DNA of 64,000 nucleotides from Mycolicibacterium confluentis (GTDB lineage Bacteria > Actinomycetota > Actinomycetes > Mycobacteriales > Mycobacteriaceae), in the NCBI RefSeq assembly GCF_010729895.1, contig NZ_AP022612.1, positions 3,906,001-3,970,000 of the forward strand, given 5' to 3'. The notes under the pieces are model-generated. The model was not told the origin of the DNA and ran no database searches. It saw only the letters and a list, made by a program, of their open reading frames with translations. A program made the position numbers and the translations under genes. Shown here one piece after another: positions 9,390 to 18,686 of this stretch; positions within the stretch are counted from its first letter, which is position 1, and the number at the start of each line of letters is the position of its first letter.

Positions 9390-10489
9390 TCAGGCGAACC
9401 GTGGTCATGGCCGTCGCGCTGACCGTCGTGGCGATCGCCGTCGGCGGTGCGTACCTGATCTGGCCGACCGAGAAGTCACCGCTGCGGGTCACCGCGCACT
9501 TCGACAACGCCGTCGGCCTGTATGAGGGCAACACCGTGGCCGTGCTGGGCATGCCCGTCGGGCGGGTGTTGTCGATCAAACCCGGCGGCGACCACGTCAA
9601 CGTCGAGTTGGAGATCGATCCGGGGATCGACCTCCCCGCCGGTGTCCAGGCAGTCACCGTGGGCACCTCGATCCTCACCGACCGCCATGTGGAACTGACC
9701 CCGCCGTACGACGGCGGGCCGAAACTCGCCCACGGCGACGTGCTCAGCATCGAATCCACCCGCACCCCGATCGAATTCGACCGGGTGCTCAAGATGGTCG
9801 ACACGCTCGGCACGGCGATGGGCGGGGACGGTCATGGCGGCGGCCCGCTGGCGGACATCACCGCCGCCACATCAGACATCACCTCCACCAGCGGCCAACA
9901 GATCAAGACCGCGCTCGCGAGCCTGTCGGATGCACTGCGCAGCGGCGCGGACGGGGGTGCGGCCACCAAGGCCAACATCGACACCGTCGTCACCGAACTG
10001 AGCCGGCTCACCGACGCCGCCGCACGCAACGAGGGGCAGGTGCGGGAGTTCGGCACCTACGTGCGGCAGGTCAGCGACATCCTGGCCGAAAACAACGTCG
10101 GCGGCGGTGACACCGGCCGCAAACTCAACGAACTGCTGGGCCAGATCAACGGCCTGCTCGACACCAATGAAGATCACCTCAAGGCGACAGTCGGCAGCAC
10201 CGCCCGAATGAGCCGGGCACTCGTGGACTACCGGCGTGAGCTGGCCGAGGTGTTCGACGTGGCCCCGCTGGCGATCGACAACGTCTCCAACGCGATCGAC
10301 ATGGACAACGGAATGCTGCGCGTCGGTGCGCATTTCGACTCGGTGTTCTTCGACAGCTCGATGACCAAGGAGGTCTGCAACATTCTGGGGTTGCGCCAAC
10401 TCGGCTGCCGCACCGGCACCATCACCGACCTGGGGCCCGACTTCGGTGTGACGTCGGTGCTCGAGGGGATGACGAGGTTGGCCGAATGA
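9386..10489 (+). CDS. mceD: Mce family protein, MceD position
   Basis: This 367-residue Mce subunit has a membrane anchor at residues 5-25 and an MCE domain around GLYEGNTVAVLGMPVGRVLS. The helical C-terminal half ends in a cysteine-containing segment (VCNILGLRQLGCRTG). ATG 9386 overlaps the mceC stop (ATGA). Confidence 0.9.
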   Translation: MIRRTVVMAVALTVVAIAVGGAYLIWPTEKSPLRVTAHFDNAVGLYEGNTVAVLGMPVGRVLSIKPGGDHVNVELEIDPGIDLPAGVQAVTVGTSILTDRHVELTPPYDGGPKLAHGDVLSIESTRTPIEFDRVLKMVDTLGTAMGGDGHGGGPLADITAATSDITSTSGQQIKTALASLSDALRSGADGGAATKANIDTVVTELSRLTDAAARNEGQVREFGTYVRQVSDILAENNVGGGDTGRKLNELLGQINGLLDTNEDHLKATVGSTARMSRALVDYRRELAEVFDVAPLAIDNVSNAIDMDNGMLRVGAHFDSVFFDSSMTKEVCNILGLRQLGCRTGTITDLGPDFGVTSVLEGMTRLAE

Positions 10490-11610
10490 CCGCCCGCATC
10501 CGCCTTGCGTGCGCGACCGCCCTGGTTCCCGTCGTCGTCGCGGGCTGTTCGGGCGGGGTCGAGCAGTTGCCGCTGCCCGCCCCCGGGCTGTCCGGGCCGA
10601 CCTACGATCTCTCCGCGGAGTTCGCGAACGCGCTGAACCTGCCGCACCGCGCCAAGGTCCGGGTCGGCGGCGCCGACGTCGGCGAAGTCATCGCCATGCG
10701 CGCGCAGAACTACGTCGCCGTCGTGGACATGCGCATCGTCGACGGCGTGCGACTGCCGAAGGGCACCACGGCCGAACTGCGTTCGGCCACACCGTTGGGC
10801 GACGTCTTCGTCGCGCTGCGCCCACCGGCGCAGGTCGGCGCCCAACCCGTGCTGCTGGGCAACGGTGACACCATCTCACTGGCGGCCACGCAGGCCGCGG
10901 CCACCGTCGAGCAGGTGCTCGCCACGACCTCGCTGCTGGTCAACGGCGGCGTGATCCGCAACCTCACGCGGGTGCTCAACGGTGTCGGATCGTCGGTGGG
11001 CAAGGACGGTGAAGGGCTGACGACGCTGATCCGGGAATCACGCGCGCTGGTCTCGACGATGTCGGCCCGCACCGAGGAGATCCGGACCGTCCTGACCCAG
11101 ACCTCGGACCTGGCGCAACAACTCAACGAGCGCCGCGATCAGATCAACGGCCTGCTTGACTCGTCGGCGCCGGCGCTGATGACCATCGCCGCCAACACCG
11201 CGGCCATCGTCGAACTCATCAACCAGATCGGTGCGCTCACCAGCCATCTGCAGAAGTTCCCGGCCATCGCGGGCACCGACACCCGCAGCCTGGTACGCGA
11301 CCTGAACACGCTGTCGCGGTCCTTCAACGACGTCTCCACCGACCCGCGCGTGTCGATGGCCAACTTCATGCGGGCCATCCCCGCGGTGCTCAAAATCTTC
11401 GGCAGCAACGCCGCCGCGGCCGACGTCGACCTGCAGCAGGTCGCGCTCGGGCACATCCCGGACATGAACCACCTGGGCGATCCGGCCTTCACCGGACCCA
11501 AGTGGGCCAACTGGGAGAACATGGTCGGCTCGATTCGGTTCGTGCTGACGCAACTGGGTGACCGGGTGTGGGGACCCGAGCGCGGCCGGATCTGGGGGCC
11601 GCCGCAATGA
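10486..11610 (+). CDS. mceE: Mce-family lipoprotein, MceE position
   Basis: This 374-residue Mce subunit carries a lipoprotein signal: a basic start, a hydrophobic stretch and the lipobox VVAGC with Cys21 as the expected acylated residue. MceE is the lipoprotein subunit (LprK/LprN type) in all known mce operons. The MCE domain lies around LPHRAKVRVGGADVGEV. ATG 10486 overlaps the mceD stop. Confidence 0.92.
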   Translation: MTARIRLACATALVPVVVAGCSGGVEQLPLPAPGLSGPTYDLSAEFANALNLPHRAKVRVGGADVGEVIAMRAQNYVAVVDMRIVDGVRLPKGTTAELRSATPLGDVFVALRPPAQVGAQPVLLGNGDTISLAATQAAATVEQVLATTSLLVNGGVIRNLTRVLNGVGSSVGKDGEGLTTLIRESRALVSTMSARTEEIRTVLTQTSDLAQQLNERRDQINGLLDSSAPALMTIAANTAAIVELINQIGALTSHLQKFPAIAGTDTRSLVRDLNTLSRSFNDVSTDPRVSMANFMRAIPAVLKIFGSNAAAADVDLQQVALGHIPDMNHLGDPAFTGPKWANWENMVGSIRFVLTQLGDRVWGPERGRIWGPPQ

Positions 11611-12887
11611 ACGTGGTCGAACCGGTCGCCGCGGCCATCCTGCGGGTGATCTCGAGCGGGCGCTCGCGCAGGCTGCTGCTGTCCTGCGTCGGCCAAGTGG
11701 TCCTGGTCGCCGTCGGCGTGTCCTATCTGTCGTTCGGCGCGCTGCGGTTCAACCCGTTCGCCGAACAGATGACCGTGCAGGTGCAGTTGGCCGAGTCCGG
11801 TGGGCTGCTCGCAAGCCAGGACGTCACGGTGCGCGGCATCCCGGTCGGTCGCGTGCAGTCGGTCGAATTGGCCGACGACGACGTGCTGGTCACCGCGCGT
11901 CTCGATACAGACCTGCGAATTCCGCTGCGCGACACCCTTGTCCGGGTGTCCGGCCTGTCACCGGCTGGCGAGCAGTACCTGGACTTCACGCCGACCGACA
12001 CGTTGGGCCCGTTCATCGGCGACGGCACCGTCATCGGCCGCGGCCAGACCGAGACCCCGATTCCACTGTGGCGCCTGCTGACCGACATCGACGGTGTGCT
12101 CGCCCAGGCCGACCCCGCGCAGATCCGCTCCGTCATCGACGAACTCGGGGTCAGCGAGCAGGGCCCCGAGAAACTGCGCGAACTGTTCAACGGCGCACAG
12201 CTTCTGCTGTCCACGCTCGACGGCGTGCTGCCACAGACCATGACGCTGCTGCGCAGCAGTCGCACGGTGTTCCGCATCCTCGACGAGTCCTCGGCGGGCC
12301 TTGCGGCCCTGTCGGACAACCTGTCCGGGTCGCTGGGCGGCATCGCCGAGAAGGACGGCGGCATCCGGCACCTGCTGGATCAGACGCCGGGCGTGCTGGC
12401 CTCCCTCGACCGCGTGATCGCCGACAACTCACCGACCATGGTGCAACTGCTGGGTGACCTCACCACGGTCGCCGAACTGTCTCTGGTCCGGGTGCCCGCG
12501 CTGGACCGGATGTTCAACGACGAGCGCCAACCCCTGCTCGACGGCGTCAGGTCCCTGATGCACGACGGTTCGATCTGGGCGATCGCCGACATCTACCCGC
12601 GCTACGTGTGTGACTACCCGCATCGCCGGGACGTGCCGTTTGTGCCCAACTACCCCGAACCGTTCATGTACACCTACTGCCAGAACGACGATCCCGGCGT
12701 GCTGATCCGCGGCGCCCGCAACGCCCCGCGACCGCCCGGTGACGACACCGCCGCTCCCCCACCGGGACTCGACGTGCACCGCCGTACCGACCCCACCCCG
12801 ATCACCGACCACACCATCGAACTGCCGTATGGCGGTCCGGTACTGCCACCCGAGTCCCAGCCCATCCGCCAGGGCACCCGTTACTGA
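11607..12887 (+). CDS. mceF: Mce family protein, MceF position
   Basis: This is the last Mce subunit, 426 residues. The membrane anchor is at about 24-47 and the MCE domain around LLASQDVTVRGIPVGRVQS. The cysteine- and tyrosine-rich region (YPRYVCDYPHRRDV, YTYCQNDDPG) and proline-rich tail are typical of MceF. ATG 11607 overlaps the mceE stop by four bases. It ends the six-gene Mce set, and the usual Mas genes do not follow it. Confidence 0.9.
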   Translation: MNVVEPVAAAILRVISSGRSRRLLLSCVGQVVLVAVGVSYLSFGALRFNPFAEQMTVQVQLAESGGLLASQDVTVRGIPVGRVQSVELADDDVLVTARLDTDLRIPLRDTLVRVSGLSPAGEQYLDFTPTDTLGPFIGDGTVIGRGQTETPIPLWRLLTDIDGVLAQADPAQIRSVIDELGVSEQGPEKLRELFNGAQLLLSTLDGVLPQTMTLLRSSRTVFRILDESSAGLAALSDNLSGSLGGIAEKDGGIRHLLDQTPGVLASLDRVIADNSPTMVQLLGDLTTVAELSLVRVPALDRMFNDERQPLLDGVRSLMHDGSIWAIADIYPRYVCDYPHRRDVPFVPNYPEPFMYTYCQNDDPGVLIRGARNAPRPPGDDTAAPPPGLDVHRRTDPTPITDHTIELPYGGPVLPPESQPIRQGTRY

Positions 12888-12900
12888 CGAAGGAGCCGTC

Positions 12901-13542
12901 ATGCTGCTCGACGACCTGCTGATGCGTTCGATGCTCAAACGCGTCGGAGACCTGCCCGAGTTCGTCTTCCTGCCGACGCTGCGCCTGGTGGCCGACGACC
13001 GTGACGCGGTCGAGTCAAGGTGGTCAGCGGTGGCCGCGCAGCGCAGGGGCGGACCGTTGTTCGAGTCGCCGCGGCGCGCATGGGAACGCCGCTACGGGCA
13101 GTTCGTCCGCGAACTGGAGTTCGTCAGCACCGAACTGCTCAAGGTGCTGCCGGAACCCGCGGTCGAGGAGTTGATCTCCGACGCGGTGTCCCAGCGCCTG
13201 AAACGATGGCTGCGCCTGATGATGCCGATGTTCGGCGCCGTGAAGGTCGTGCCGGAGTCGCTCTACCCGCGGGTGATGGACACCGGCGTGCAGTTCGCGA
13301 CATTTCTCGTCGGCCCGATCCGCCGAGTGGGCGAAGAACCCGACGGCACGCTGGTCTACGACATTCCCGAATGCGCCATGCACACCACGGCAGGCACCGG
13401 TGCCGCACAACCGCACTCGTGCCTGATGGGCTGTAAGGCCGCATGCGAGAAGGTCTTCCCGGCCTCCTCGGCGATGCCCCTCGAATTCGATCCGCACCTG
13501 CCCGGACTGTCGTGCACCCTGCGCGTCCGCAAATCAGCCTGA
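12901..13542 (+). CDS. Conserved protein of unknown function, mce-linked
   Basis: This 213-residue soluble protein has no signal peptide or membrane segment. A near-ideal ribosome-binding site (GAAGGAG) precedes ATG 12901, 13 bases after mceF. The C-terminal half holds a cysteine cluster (CLMGCKAACEKVF) and a conserved-looking FDPHLPGLSC segment, which could bind metal or be catalytic. The context resembles small hydrolase-like proteins, but I do not recognise the family securely. By position it probably acts on the substrate of the mce/oxygenase operon. Confidence 0.75.
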   Translation: MLLDDLLMRSMLKRVGDLPEFVFLPTLRLVADDRDAVESRWSAVAAQRRGGPLFESPRRAWERRYGQFVRELEFVSTELLKVLPEPAVEELISDAVSQRLKRWLRLMMPMFGAVKVVPESLYPRVMDTGVQFATFLVGPIRRVGEEPDGTLVYDIPECAMHTTAGTGAAQPHSCLMGCKAACEKVFPASSAMPLEFDPHLPGLSCTLRVRKSA

Positions 13543-13569
13543 CTGTTCACCTTTCGATCGGAGACCGCC

Positions 13570-15030
13570 ATGACCAGTCCCACCGCCGACAGCATCTCGG
13601 CCTACACCCCGCTCTACGACGAATACGACTACGTCATCGACGACGTCGAGGGAGCCCTGCCCCAAGACCTCCGCGGCACGCTGTACCGAAACGGCCCGGG
13701 CAAGCTCGAGGCCGGGGGCACCCCGCTGGGGCACCTGTTCGACGGCGACGGCATGCTGTCGATGTTCGCGATGTCGGACGGTCAGGTGCACTTCCGCAAC
13801 CGCTATGTGCAGACCCAGCACTATCAGAAGTCGATCATCTCCGAGGGCGCCCCGTTTCGCGCGCTGGGCACCATGCGCCCGGGTGGGCTGCTCGCCAACG
13901 CGCTGAGGTTTCCCGCGAACGTCGCCAACACCAGCGTGATCATGCACGCCGGAAAGCTTTTGGCGTGCTGGGAGGGCGGACGTCCGACGCAGTTGGATCC
14001 CGACAACCTGCGCACCATGGGCGAGCACGACTTCGGCGGCGAGCTCAAATGGCTCGGCGCGTTCTCGGCCCACCCGAAGTGGGACCCCGAGACCGGGGAG
14101 TTGTTCAACTTCGGCATGGCGATGATGCCGGTGCCGAAGCTGATCTGCTACCGCGTGGACCGGCAGGGCAGGATGAACCGGCTTGGCAGCCTGCGGCTTC
14201 CGGGGCCCATGTTCAACCACGATGTCGGACTCACCAAGCGCTACATGGTGTTCGTGATTCCGCCGCTGGTGTTCCCACTGGCGAAGTTCTTCGGCGCGGC
14301 GTTCGGCCTGCGCAACTATATGGACGCACTGGAGTACGACGCGTCGATGGGCACGACGATCGGTCTGGTGCCCCGCGACGGCGGAAAACCGTTGGTGTTC
14401 CATACCGATCCGCTGCTGCACCTGCACCTGTCGAACGCCTACGAGGACGGCGACGACACCGTGGTCGATCTGCTGAACTACCACGCGACCTGGGAGCAGT
14501 TGAACGGCCAACTGTCGGCCATCGATCAGCTGACCGACACCGCGACGATGCCCTACGGCGGACATCCCACGCGGGTGCGCATCTCACGGGCCGGCCGAAT
14601 CACGATCGAGGAGTCCACCGGACTTCAGGGCGAGTTCCCGTCGATCAACTCCCAATACATGTCCAGACGCAACCGCTACACCTACCTGACGGCAGGCCTG
14701 GACGGCAGCGCGTTCCCGAACGCGATCGCCAAGGTCGACGACGACTCCGGCACCGAGACCATGTACCGCCTTCCGGACGGGCACCTGCCGCATGAGGCGG
14801 TGTTCGCGGCACGTCCCGGCGGTGTCGCCGAGGACGACGGGTGGCTGCTGATGCCCGTCGTCGACGGTGTGGCCAACACCGCGAACCTGAGCATCCTGGA
14901 CGCGCGCGACATCGAGGCCGGACCCGTGTACACCGGCAGGCTGCGCCATCACCTGCCGTTGACGTTCCACGGGTGCTACACGCCCCGCGTCGCTCGTCCG
15001 CAGTCGGCTAGGCAACCGGTGCGGGGATGA
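13570..15030 (+). CDS. Carotenoid-cleavage-type oxygenase (RPE65/CCD family)
   Basis: This non-heme iron(II) dioxygenase-family enzyme of 486 residues cleaves carbon-carbon double bonds in carotenoids, apocarotenoids or stilbenes. The four iron-binding histidines of the seven-bladed propeller appear as H168 (SAHPKWD), H217 (FNHDVG), H286 (LHLSNAYE) and H467 (TFHGCY). The N-terminal RNGPGK and HLFDGDGM motifs are also typical. GGAGA lies five bases before ATG 13570. It is the last gene of the P450-mce operon, and its 3' end overlaps the convergent gene by 23 bases. The substrate is unknown; an imported isoprenoid is plausible. Confidence 0.9.
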   Translation: MTSPTADSISAYTPLYDEYDYVIDDVEGALPQDLRGTLYRNGPGKLEAGGTPLGHLFDGDGMLSMFAMSDGQVHFRNRYVQTQHYQKSIISEGAPFRALGTMRPGGLLANALRFPANVANTSVIMHAGKLLACWEGGRPTQLDPDNLRTMGEHDFGGELKWLGAFSAHPKWDPETGELFNFGMAMMPVPKLICYRVDRQGRMNRLGSLRLPGPMFNHDVGLTKRYMVFVIPPLVFPLAKFFGAAFGLRNYMDALEYDASMGTTIGLVPRDGGKPLVFHTDPLLHLHLSNAYEDGDDTVVDLLNYHATWEQLNGQLSAIDQLTDTATMPYGGHPTRVRISRAGRITIEESTGLQGEFPSINSQYMSRRNRYTYLTAGLDGSAFPNAIAKVDDDSGTETMYRLPDGHLPHEAVFAARPGGVAEDDGWLLMPVVDGVANTANLSILDARDIEAGPVYTGRLRHHLPLTFHGCYTPRVARPQSARQPVRG

Positions 15031-15703
15031 GGGGCGCGAAGACCGGTGCGATCAGGTCCGCGATCGCCGCCCCCGGCACGCTGACGACGGTGACGCCGCG
15101 GCCGAACTGACCGTGCGGGAAGTGCAGCTCGATGCCGTCGTCCGTGGGCAGCCAGTACCGGAAGTTGTCGTCGACCGGCGCGACTTCGCTGCCCCACTGC
15201 CGGCCCGGCATCGCGGCCTTGGTCACCGCGGAGAGACGGTTCAGCCCCGCCTGCTTGTCGAGGAAGAGGTTGTCCCAGCTGAGCAGAATTCCGCTGCGAT
15301 TGTCGAAAACTCTGGTGGCGAGAGTTTCGATCGGCATATTCGGCATATTGGTGTTGTAAACGCCTCTGAACAATGCGGAAACGGTCATGGGCGCGAATTG
15401 CAGATTCCCCTCGATATTGAGCGTCCAGGGATTGGTTTTGGTGGCACTCGGTTCGTAGGTCGCAACCTGGCCGCGCGCCTCGGCGTCGATGATCTCGTTG
15501 ATCCTGTCGGCGATCACGGCGTCACCGCCGATGACCCTCTGGTAGTCAACCCTCCATTCGCCCAGCTCATCTGGGCTGCCACCTTCGATCAGGGCCGGCG
15601 CCGCCGCGTAGCCCGGGTTTGCGCCTGCGGGTTCGGCTGCGGCGGGTGCGGCACTTATCCAGAGCGCGCACAGAAGAATTGTCGATGCGATGATTCGCGA
15701 CAT
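15008..15703 (-). CDS. Secreted MPT64/DUF3298-like protein
   Basis: This 231-residue exported protein has a signal peptide of about 22 residues with an AAPAAA-E cleavage region. The C-terminal part (FRYWLPTDDGIELHFPHGQFGRG) resembles the DUF3298/RsiV-like domain found in mycobacterial MPT64 and related secreted proteins. No enzymatic residues are assigned. It is monocistronic and convergent with the carotenoid oxygenase. Function unknown. Confidence 0.75.
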   Translation of the reverse strand: MSRIIASTILLCALWISAAPAAAEPAGANPGYAAAPALIEGGSPDELGEWRVDYQRVIGGDAVIADRINEIIDAEARGQVATYEPSATKTNPWTLNIEGNLQFAPMTVSALFRGVYNTNMPNMPIETLATRVFDNRSGILLSWDNLFLDKQAGLNRLSAVTKAAMPGRQWGSEVAPVDDNFRYWLPTDDGIELHFPHGQFGRGVTVVSVPGAAIADLIAPVFAPLIPAPVA

Positions 15704-15795
15704 GCCCCACCCTTTTCTCGCTGAAATTCAATGTATCGTCTTGGGTGGCTAAATTGGAGCGTTCGGGCGTTTGGGGCCCGACCTTCGTCCGCGAC

Positions 15796-15844
15796 ACTTA
15801 AACCACTGCGATGACACACCGGGGAACGTCGCAGACGTTTAAGT
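15796..15844. repeat. Long imperfect inverted repeat in an intergenic region
   Basis: The arms ACTTAAACcaCTGCGA and its reverse complement at the other end match in 16 of 19 positions, with the perfect blocks ACTTAAAC/GTTTAAGT at 15796-15803 and 15837-15844. It lies between the divergent MPT64-like and LLM genes. It could be a pair of regulator sites facing each other or a hairpin. No function can be assigned. Confidence 0.5.
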
Positions 15845-15929
15845 CTCGGCGCGGGCGGGGTGGGGACGAGCGGCGGACCGCGGTACACGCCGGCCCGCGT
15901 CCCGCTCCAAGAAACCCCGGGGTGCTCCA

Positions 15930-15943
15930 ACCAACTGGTTGGT
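15930..15943. promoter_or_regulatory. Candidate operator (ACCAAC-TG-GTTGGT) upstream of the LLM oxidoreductase
   Basis: This is a perfect 14-base inverted repeat, typical in form of TetR-family operators. It sits directly before a TAGAAC -10-like element (15946-15951) and only 14 bases before the ATG at 15958, so a bound protein would block transcription. No dedicated regulator gene is adjacent. Confidence 0.5.
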
Positions 15944-15957
15944 GGTAGAACCTTCCT

Positions 15958-16998
15958 ATGCGCACTGGAATCTTCCTGGGGTACGCCGGCGGCTTCCGCG
16001 AGGCCGCCGAGCAGGTCGTGGAGTTGGAGAAGGTCGGCGTCGACCTCGTGTTGGTGGCCGAGGCCTACTCCTACGACGCCATCAGCCAACTCGGCTACCT
16101 GGCCGCCAAAACGTCGACCATCGAACTCGGCACGGGTGTGGTGCCCATCTACACCAGGACCCCCAGCCTGCTCGCCATGACCGCGGCGGGCGTCGACTAC
16201 GTCTCCGACGGCCGCATGCGGCTCGGCATCGGCACGTCGGGCCCGCAGGTGGTGGAGGGCTTCCACGGCCTGCCGTTCGACGCCCCAATGGGACGCACGC
16301 GCGAGGTCGTGGAGATCTGCCGTCAGGTGTGGCGCCGCGAGCGCGTCAACTTCGACGGCAAGCACTACCAACTCCCCCTGCCGGCCGACAGGGGAACGGG
16401 CCTGGGCAAGCCACTCAAGCTGATCAACCACCCTGTCCGCGAACGCATCCCAATCCACATCGCCGCGCTGGGCCCCAAGAATGTCGAGCTGACCGCCGAG
16501 ATCGCCGAGGGCTGGCAGCCCGTGTTCTTCATGCCCGAGAAGGCCGATGACGTGTGGGGTGAATCGCTGCGGGCCGGTTTCGCCAAGCGCGACCCCGCAC
16601 TTGGTGAACTCGACGTGATGGTGTCGGCCAGCCTCGCCATCGGCGACGACGTTGAGGACCGGTTGGAGTGGGCCAAACCCCAACTGGCGCTGTACCTCGG
16701 CGGCATGGGTGCGCGCGGCAAGAACTTCTACCACGCATTGGCCACGCGGTACGGCTTCGGCGAAGCCGCCGACCACATCCAGGATCTGTACCTGGCCGGC
16801 AAGAAGCAGGAGGCCGTCGCGGCCGTGCCGGATGAACTGGTCCGCGCGACGTCGCTGATCGGCCCGGCGGGCTACGTCAAGGAACGGCTGGCGGCATTCG
16901 CCGAAGCCGGGGTCACCACGATGCTGACGCATCCGCTGGGTGTCGACACCGCCGAGGTGGTGCGCTTCAGCGAGCAGTTGGTGGAACTCGCGCACTGA
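15958..16998 (+). CDS. LLM-class F420-dependent-type oxidoreductase
   Basis: This 346-residue TIM-barrel flavin/F420 oxidoreductase belongs to the luciferase-like monooxygenase superfamily. Typical features are the N-terminal barrel strand, ELGTGVVPIYTRTP, the RLGIGTSGPQVVEGFHG loop and the C-terminal IGPAGYVKERL segment. The start ATG has no clear ribosome-binding site and a -10-like element lies about seven bases upstream, which suggests a leaderless transcript. The substrate is unknown. M. tuberculosis has several such paralogues. Confidence 0.88.
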   Translation: MRTGIFLGYAGGFREAAEQVVELEKVGVDLVLVAEAYSYDAISQLGYLAAKTSTIELGTGVVPIYTRTPSLLAMTAAGVDYVSDGRMRLGIGTSGPQVVEGFHGLPFDAPMGRTREVVEICRQVWRRERVNFDGKHYQLPLPADRGTGLGKPLKLINHPVRERIPIHIAALGPKNVELTAEIAEGWQPVFFMPEKADDVWGESLRAGFAKRDPALGELDVMVSASLAIGDDVEDRLEWAKPQLALYLGGMGARGKNFYHALATRYGFGEAADHIQDLYLAGKKQEAVAAVPDELVRATSLIGPAGYVKERLAAFAEAGVTTMLTHPLGVDTAEVVRFSEQLVELAH

Positions 16999-17006
16999 GC
17001 CTCGTC

Positions 17007-18350
17007 TCACTGACCCACCTGCGGCAGTTCGTCGGCCGCCATCTCACAGGGGGTCGCGGGTTCCGGCGGGGGCGCGGGTGCTGACGGAGGGCAATCGGGG
17101 TCTGGTGGCGCTTCGGGGTCCGCCGCTGCGCCTTCGGGCGCGGGTCCGGGCGCGGGTCCGGATTCCTCGGGGTCTGGCTCTGCCGAGTCCGGCTCTGCTC
17201 CGCGGCCTGGCTCTGCCTCTGATTCTTCTGCATCCTCCCCGGCCTCATCTTCGGCGGCTTCCGATTCGGCATCGTCGCCCGTGAGGCCTTCATCCGATTC
17301 GGCGTCGGGCTCAGGCACCGGATCGGGTGCGGCTGGGTCCAGGTTCGGCTGATCGAGCCGAGGTGGATCAGCCAAGCCGCCGAGGTTGCCCAGCTCAGGC
17401 AGCGTGAGGGGTGCTGCCGGAGCGGGCGCAGGCGCCGGTGGCGCGGGATTGGCGCCAAGCGCCTCGGACATCGGTGCGGCGGCGGGGTTGGCGACCACCG
17501 GCTCAGGTATCGGGGCAGCCGCAGGACCGGCGGCGAAGGGTTCCGGCAGCGCAGCCGCGGGCGGTATCGACCCGGCAGGCGTGGGGACTCCCAGCGGCGC
17601 AGCCGAATTCACCCAGTTCGGAGTCACGCTCGCCGGGACGGCGGCGGGGACAAGGTCGGCGCGCGGCCCCATGTCACCGGGGATCTCGAACTGCGCCCGA
17701 CGTGCGGAGCGGATGCGATCCAGAGCCGTGCGGTAGGCGGCCCGGATCGCCGCAGTCGCCGACTGCATGTCCCCCACCCACTGCTGCCCGATGACGGCAT
17801 CGACGAACGGTCTCACGTGGCGATCGACAATGCCCACCGCCGTCTCGTCGGCCTCCCCCGCCAGGACGGCCCGGGCCGCAGGAAGCCAACTCCCCTGCTG
17901 CGCACCGCGCGCGGCGGCGGCGGTCGCGGCCACCCTGCCGTCGACGGCGCGCCACACCTCGTCGCGCAGGTCGGCACAGGCCGTCGCCGCGTCCAGCCAT
18001 GCGCTCGTCACCAACTGCGCTGCCGCACAGTGCCGTTGCACGAACTCCACACCGGACTCGGCGCCGGGCCCGGCCCAGCCCGCCTGCAGCGCCCCGACCT
18101 GCCTGCGCGCCAGGGCGATCGCGTCCCCCAGTGCCGAGGCGCCGTCCCGCAGGGTCACACAGTCGGCGTCAAGCAGCGCGAGTTCCACACCGTCTTCGGC
18201 GGAATACAATTCGCGGACCTGACCGGGGTGCGCCGTCAACTCGGGATGGGAGTACCCACGCATGCGGCACGCCCAGACATAGGTCGAGAAATCCTCGACC
18301 GCGGGCACCCCCTCGGACAACCGGGCCGCGACATCGAATCCGGGAGCCAA
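17007..18350 (-). CDS. Alanine/proline-rich conserved protein (Rv3439c-like)
   Basis: This 447-residue protein has two parts. The N-terminal part (to about residue 240) is helical, with cysteines and conserved aromatic residues. The C-terminal half is low-complexity, rich in Ala, Pro, Glu and Asp and strongly acidic near the end. The same place next to glmM and its small partner in M. tuberculosis is held by Rv3439c, also alanine/proline-rich. TTG 18350 begins two bases after the upstream gene's stop; CTG 18356 is an alternative. The pair is probably co-translated. Function unknown; an ESX-type secreted pair is possible. Confidence 0.7.
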   Translation of the reverse strand: MAPGFDVAARLSEGVPAVEDFSTYVWACRMRGYSHPELTAHPGQVRELYSAEDGVELALLDADCVTLRDGASALGDAIALARRQVGALQAGWAGPGAESGVEFVQRHCAAAQLVTSAWLDAATACADLRDEVWRAVDGRVAATAAAARGAQQGSWLPAARAVLAGEADETAVGIVDRHVRPFVDAVIGQQWVGDMQSATAAIRAAYRTALDRIRSARRAQFEIPGDMGPRADLVPAAVPASVTPNWVNSAAPLGVPTPAGSIPPAAALPEPFAAGPAAAPIPEPVVANPAAAPMSEALGANPAPPAPAPAPAAPLTLPELGNLGGLADPPRLDQPNLDPAAPDPVPEPDAESDEGLTGDDAESEAAEDEAGEDAEESEAEPGRGAEPDSAEPDPEESGPAPGPAPEGAAADPEAPPDPDCPPSAPAPPPEPATPCEMAADELPQVGQ

Positions 18351-18352
18351 GG

Positions 18353-18646
18353 TCAGCCCACGGCCGCGGCCGCCACGCGGTCGGCCTCGCTGTACCGCGC
18401 GATACCCGTGTGCAGGCTCGCGGCGATCTCGCCCGCCGCACGCGACCAGAGCGCGCAGTCGGCGATCAGGCCCTCCGCCGCGCGCCGCCACGCATCACCG
18501 TCAGCGATGTAGGCACGACCCGCGCTGGCGCCACTGAAACGCCACGGGCACTGCGCCGTCCGCGAAACCGTCCGCGCCAGGTCTTCGAAGTTGTCAGCCA
18601 CCGCGCGCAGAGCAGCCTGATCGACGCGCACATCCTGTTGTCCCAT
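18353..18646 (-). CDS. Small helical protein, ESX/WXG100-like (Rv3440c-like)
   Basis: This 97-residue protein starts at ATG 18646 (MGQQDVRVDQ). It is mostly helical and resembles ESX-associated small proteins of the EspC type, with a VDQAALRAVADNFEDLA first helix and a second helix after WRFSGASAGRAYI. It lies 40 bases downstream of glmM and two bases before the larger alanine/proline-rich gene. M. tuberculosis has the same two-gene arrangement. No clear YxxxD/E export signal is seen at the end. Confidence 0.7.
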   Translation of the reverse strand: MGQQDVRVDQAALRAVADNFEDLARTVSRTAQCPWRFSGASAGRAYIADGDAWRRAAEGLIADCALWSRAAGEIAASLHTGIARYSEADRVAAAAVG

Positions 18647-18686
18647 GTCTGTCAGACGGGACAACCGGCGATCCGGTTCCCCGGAT

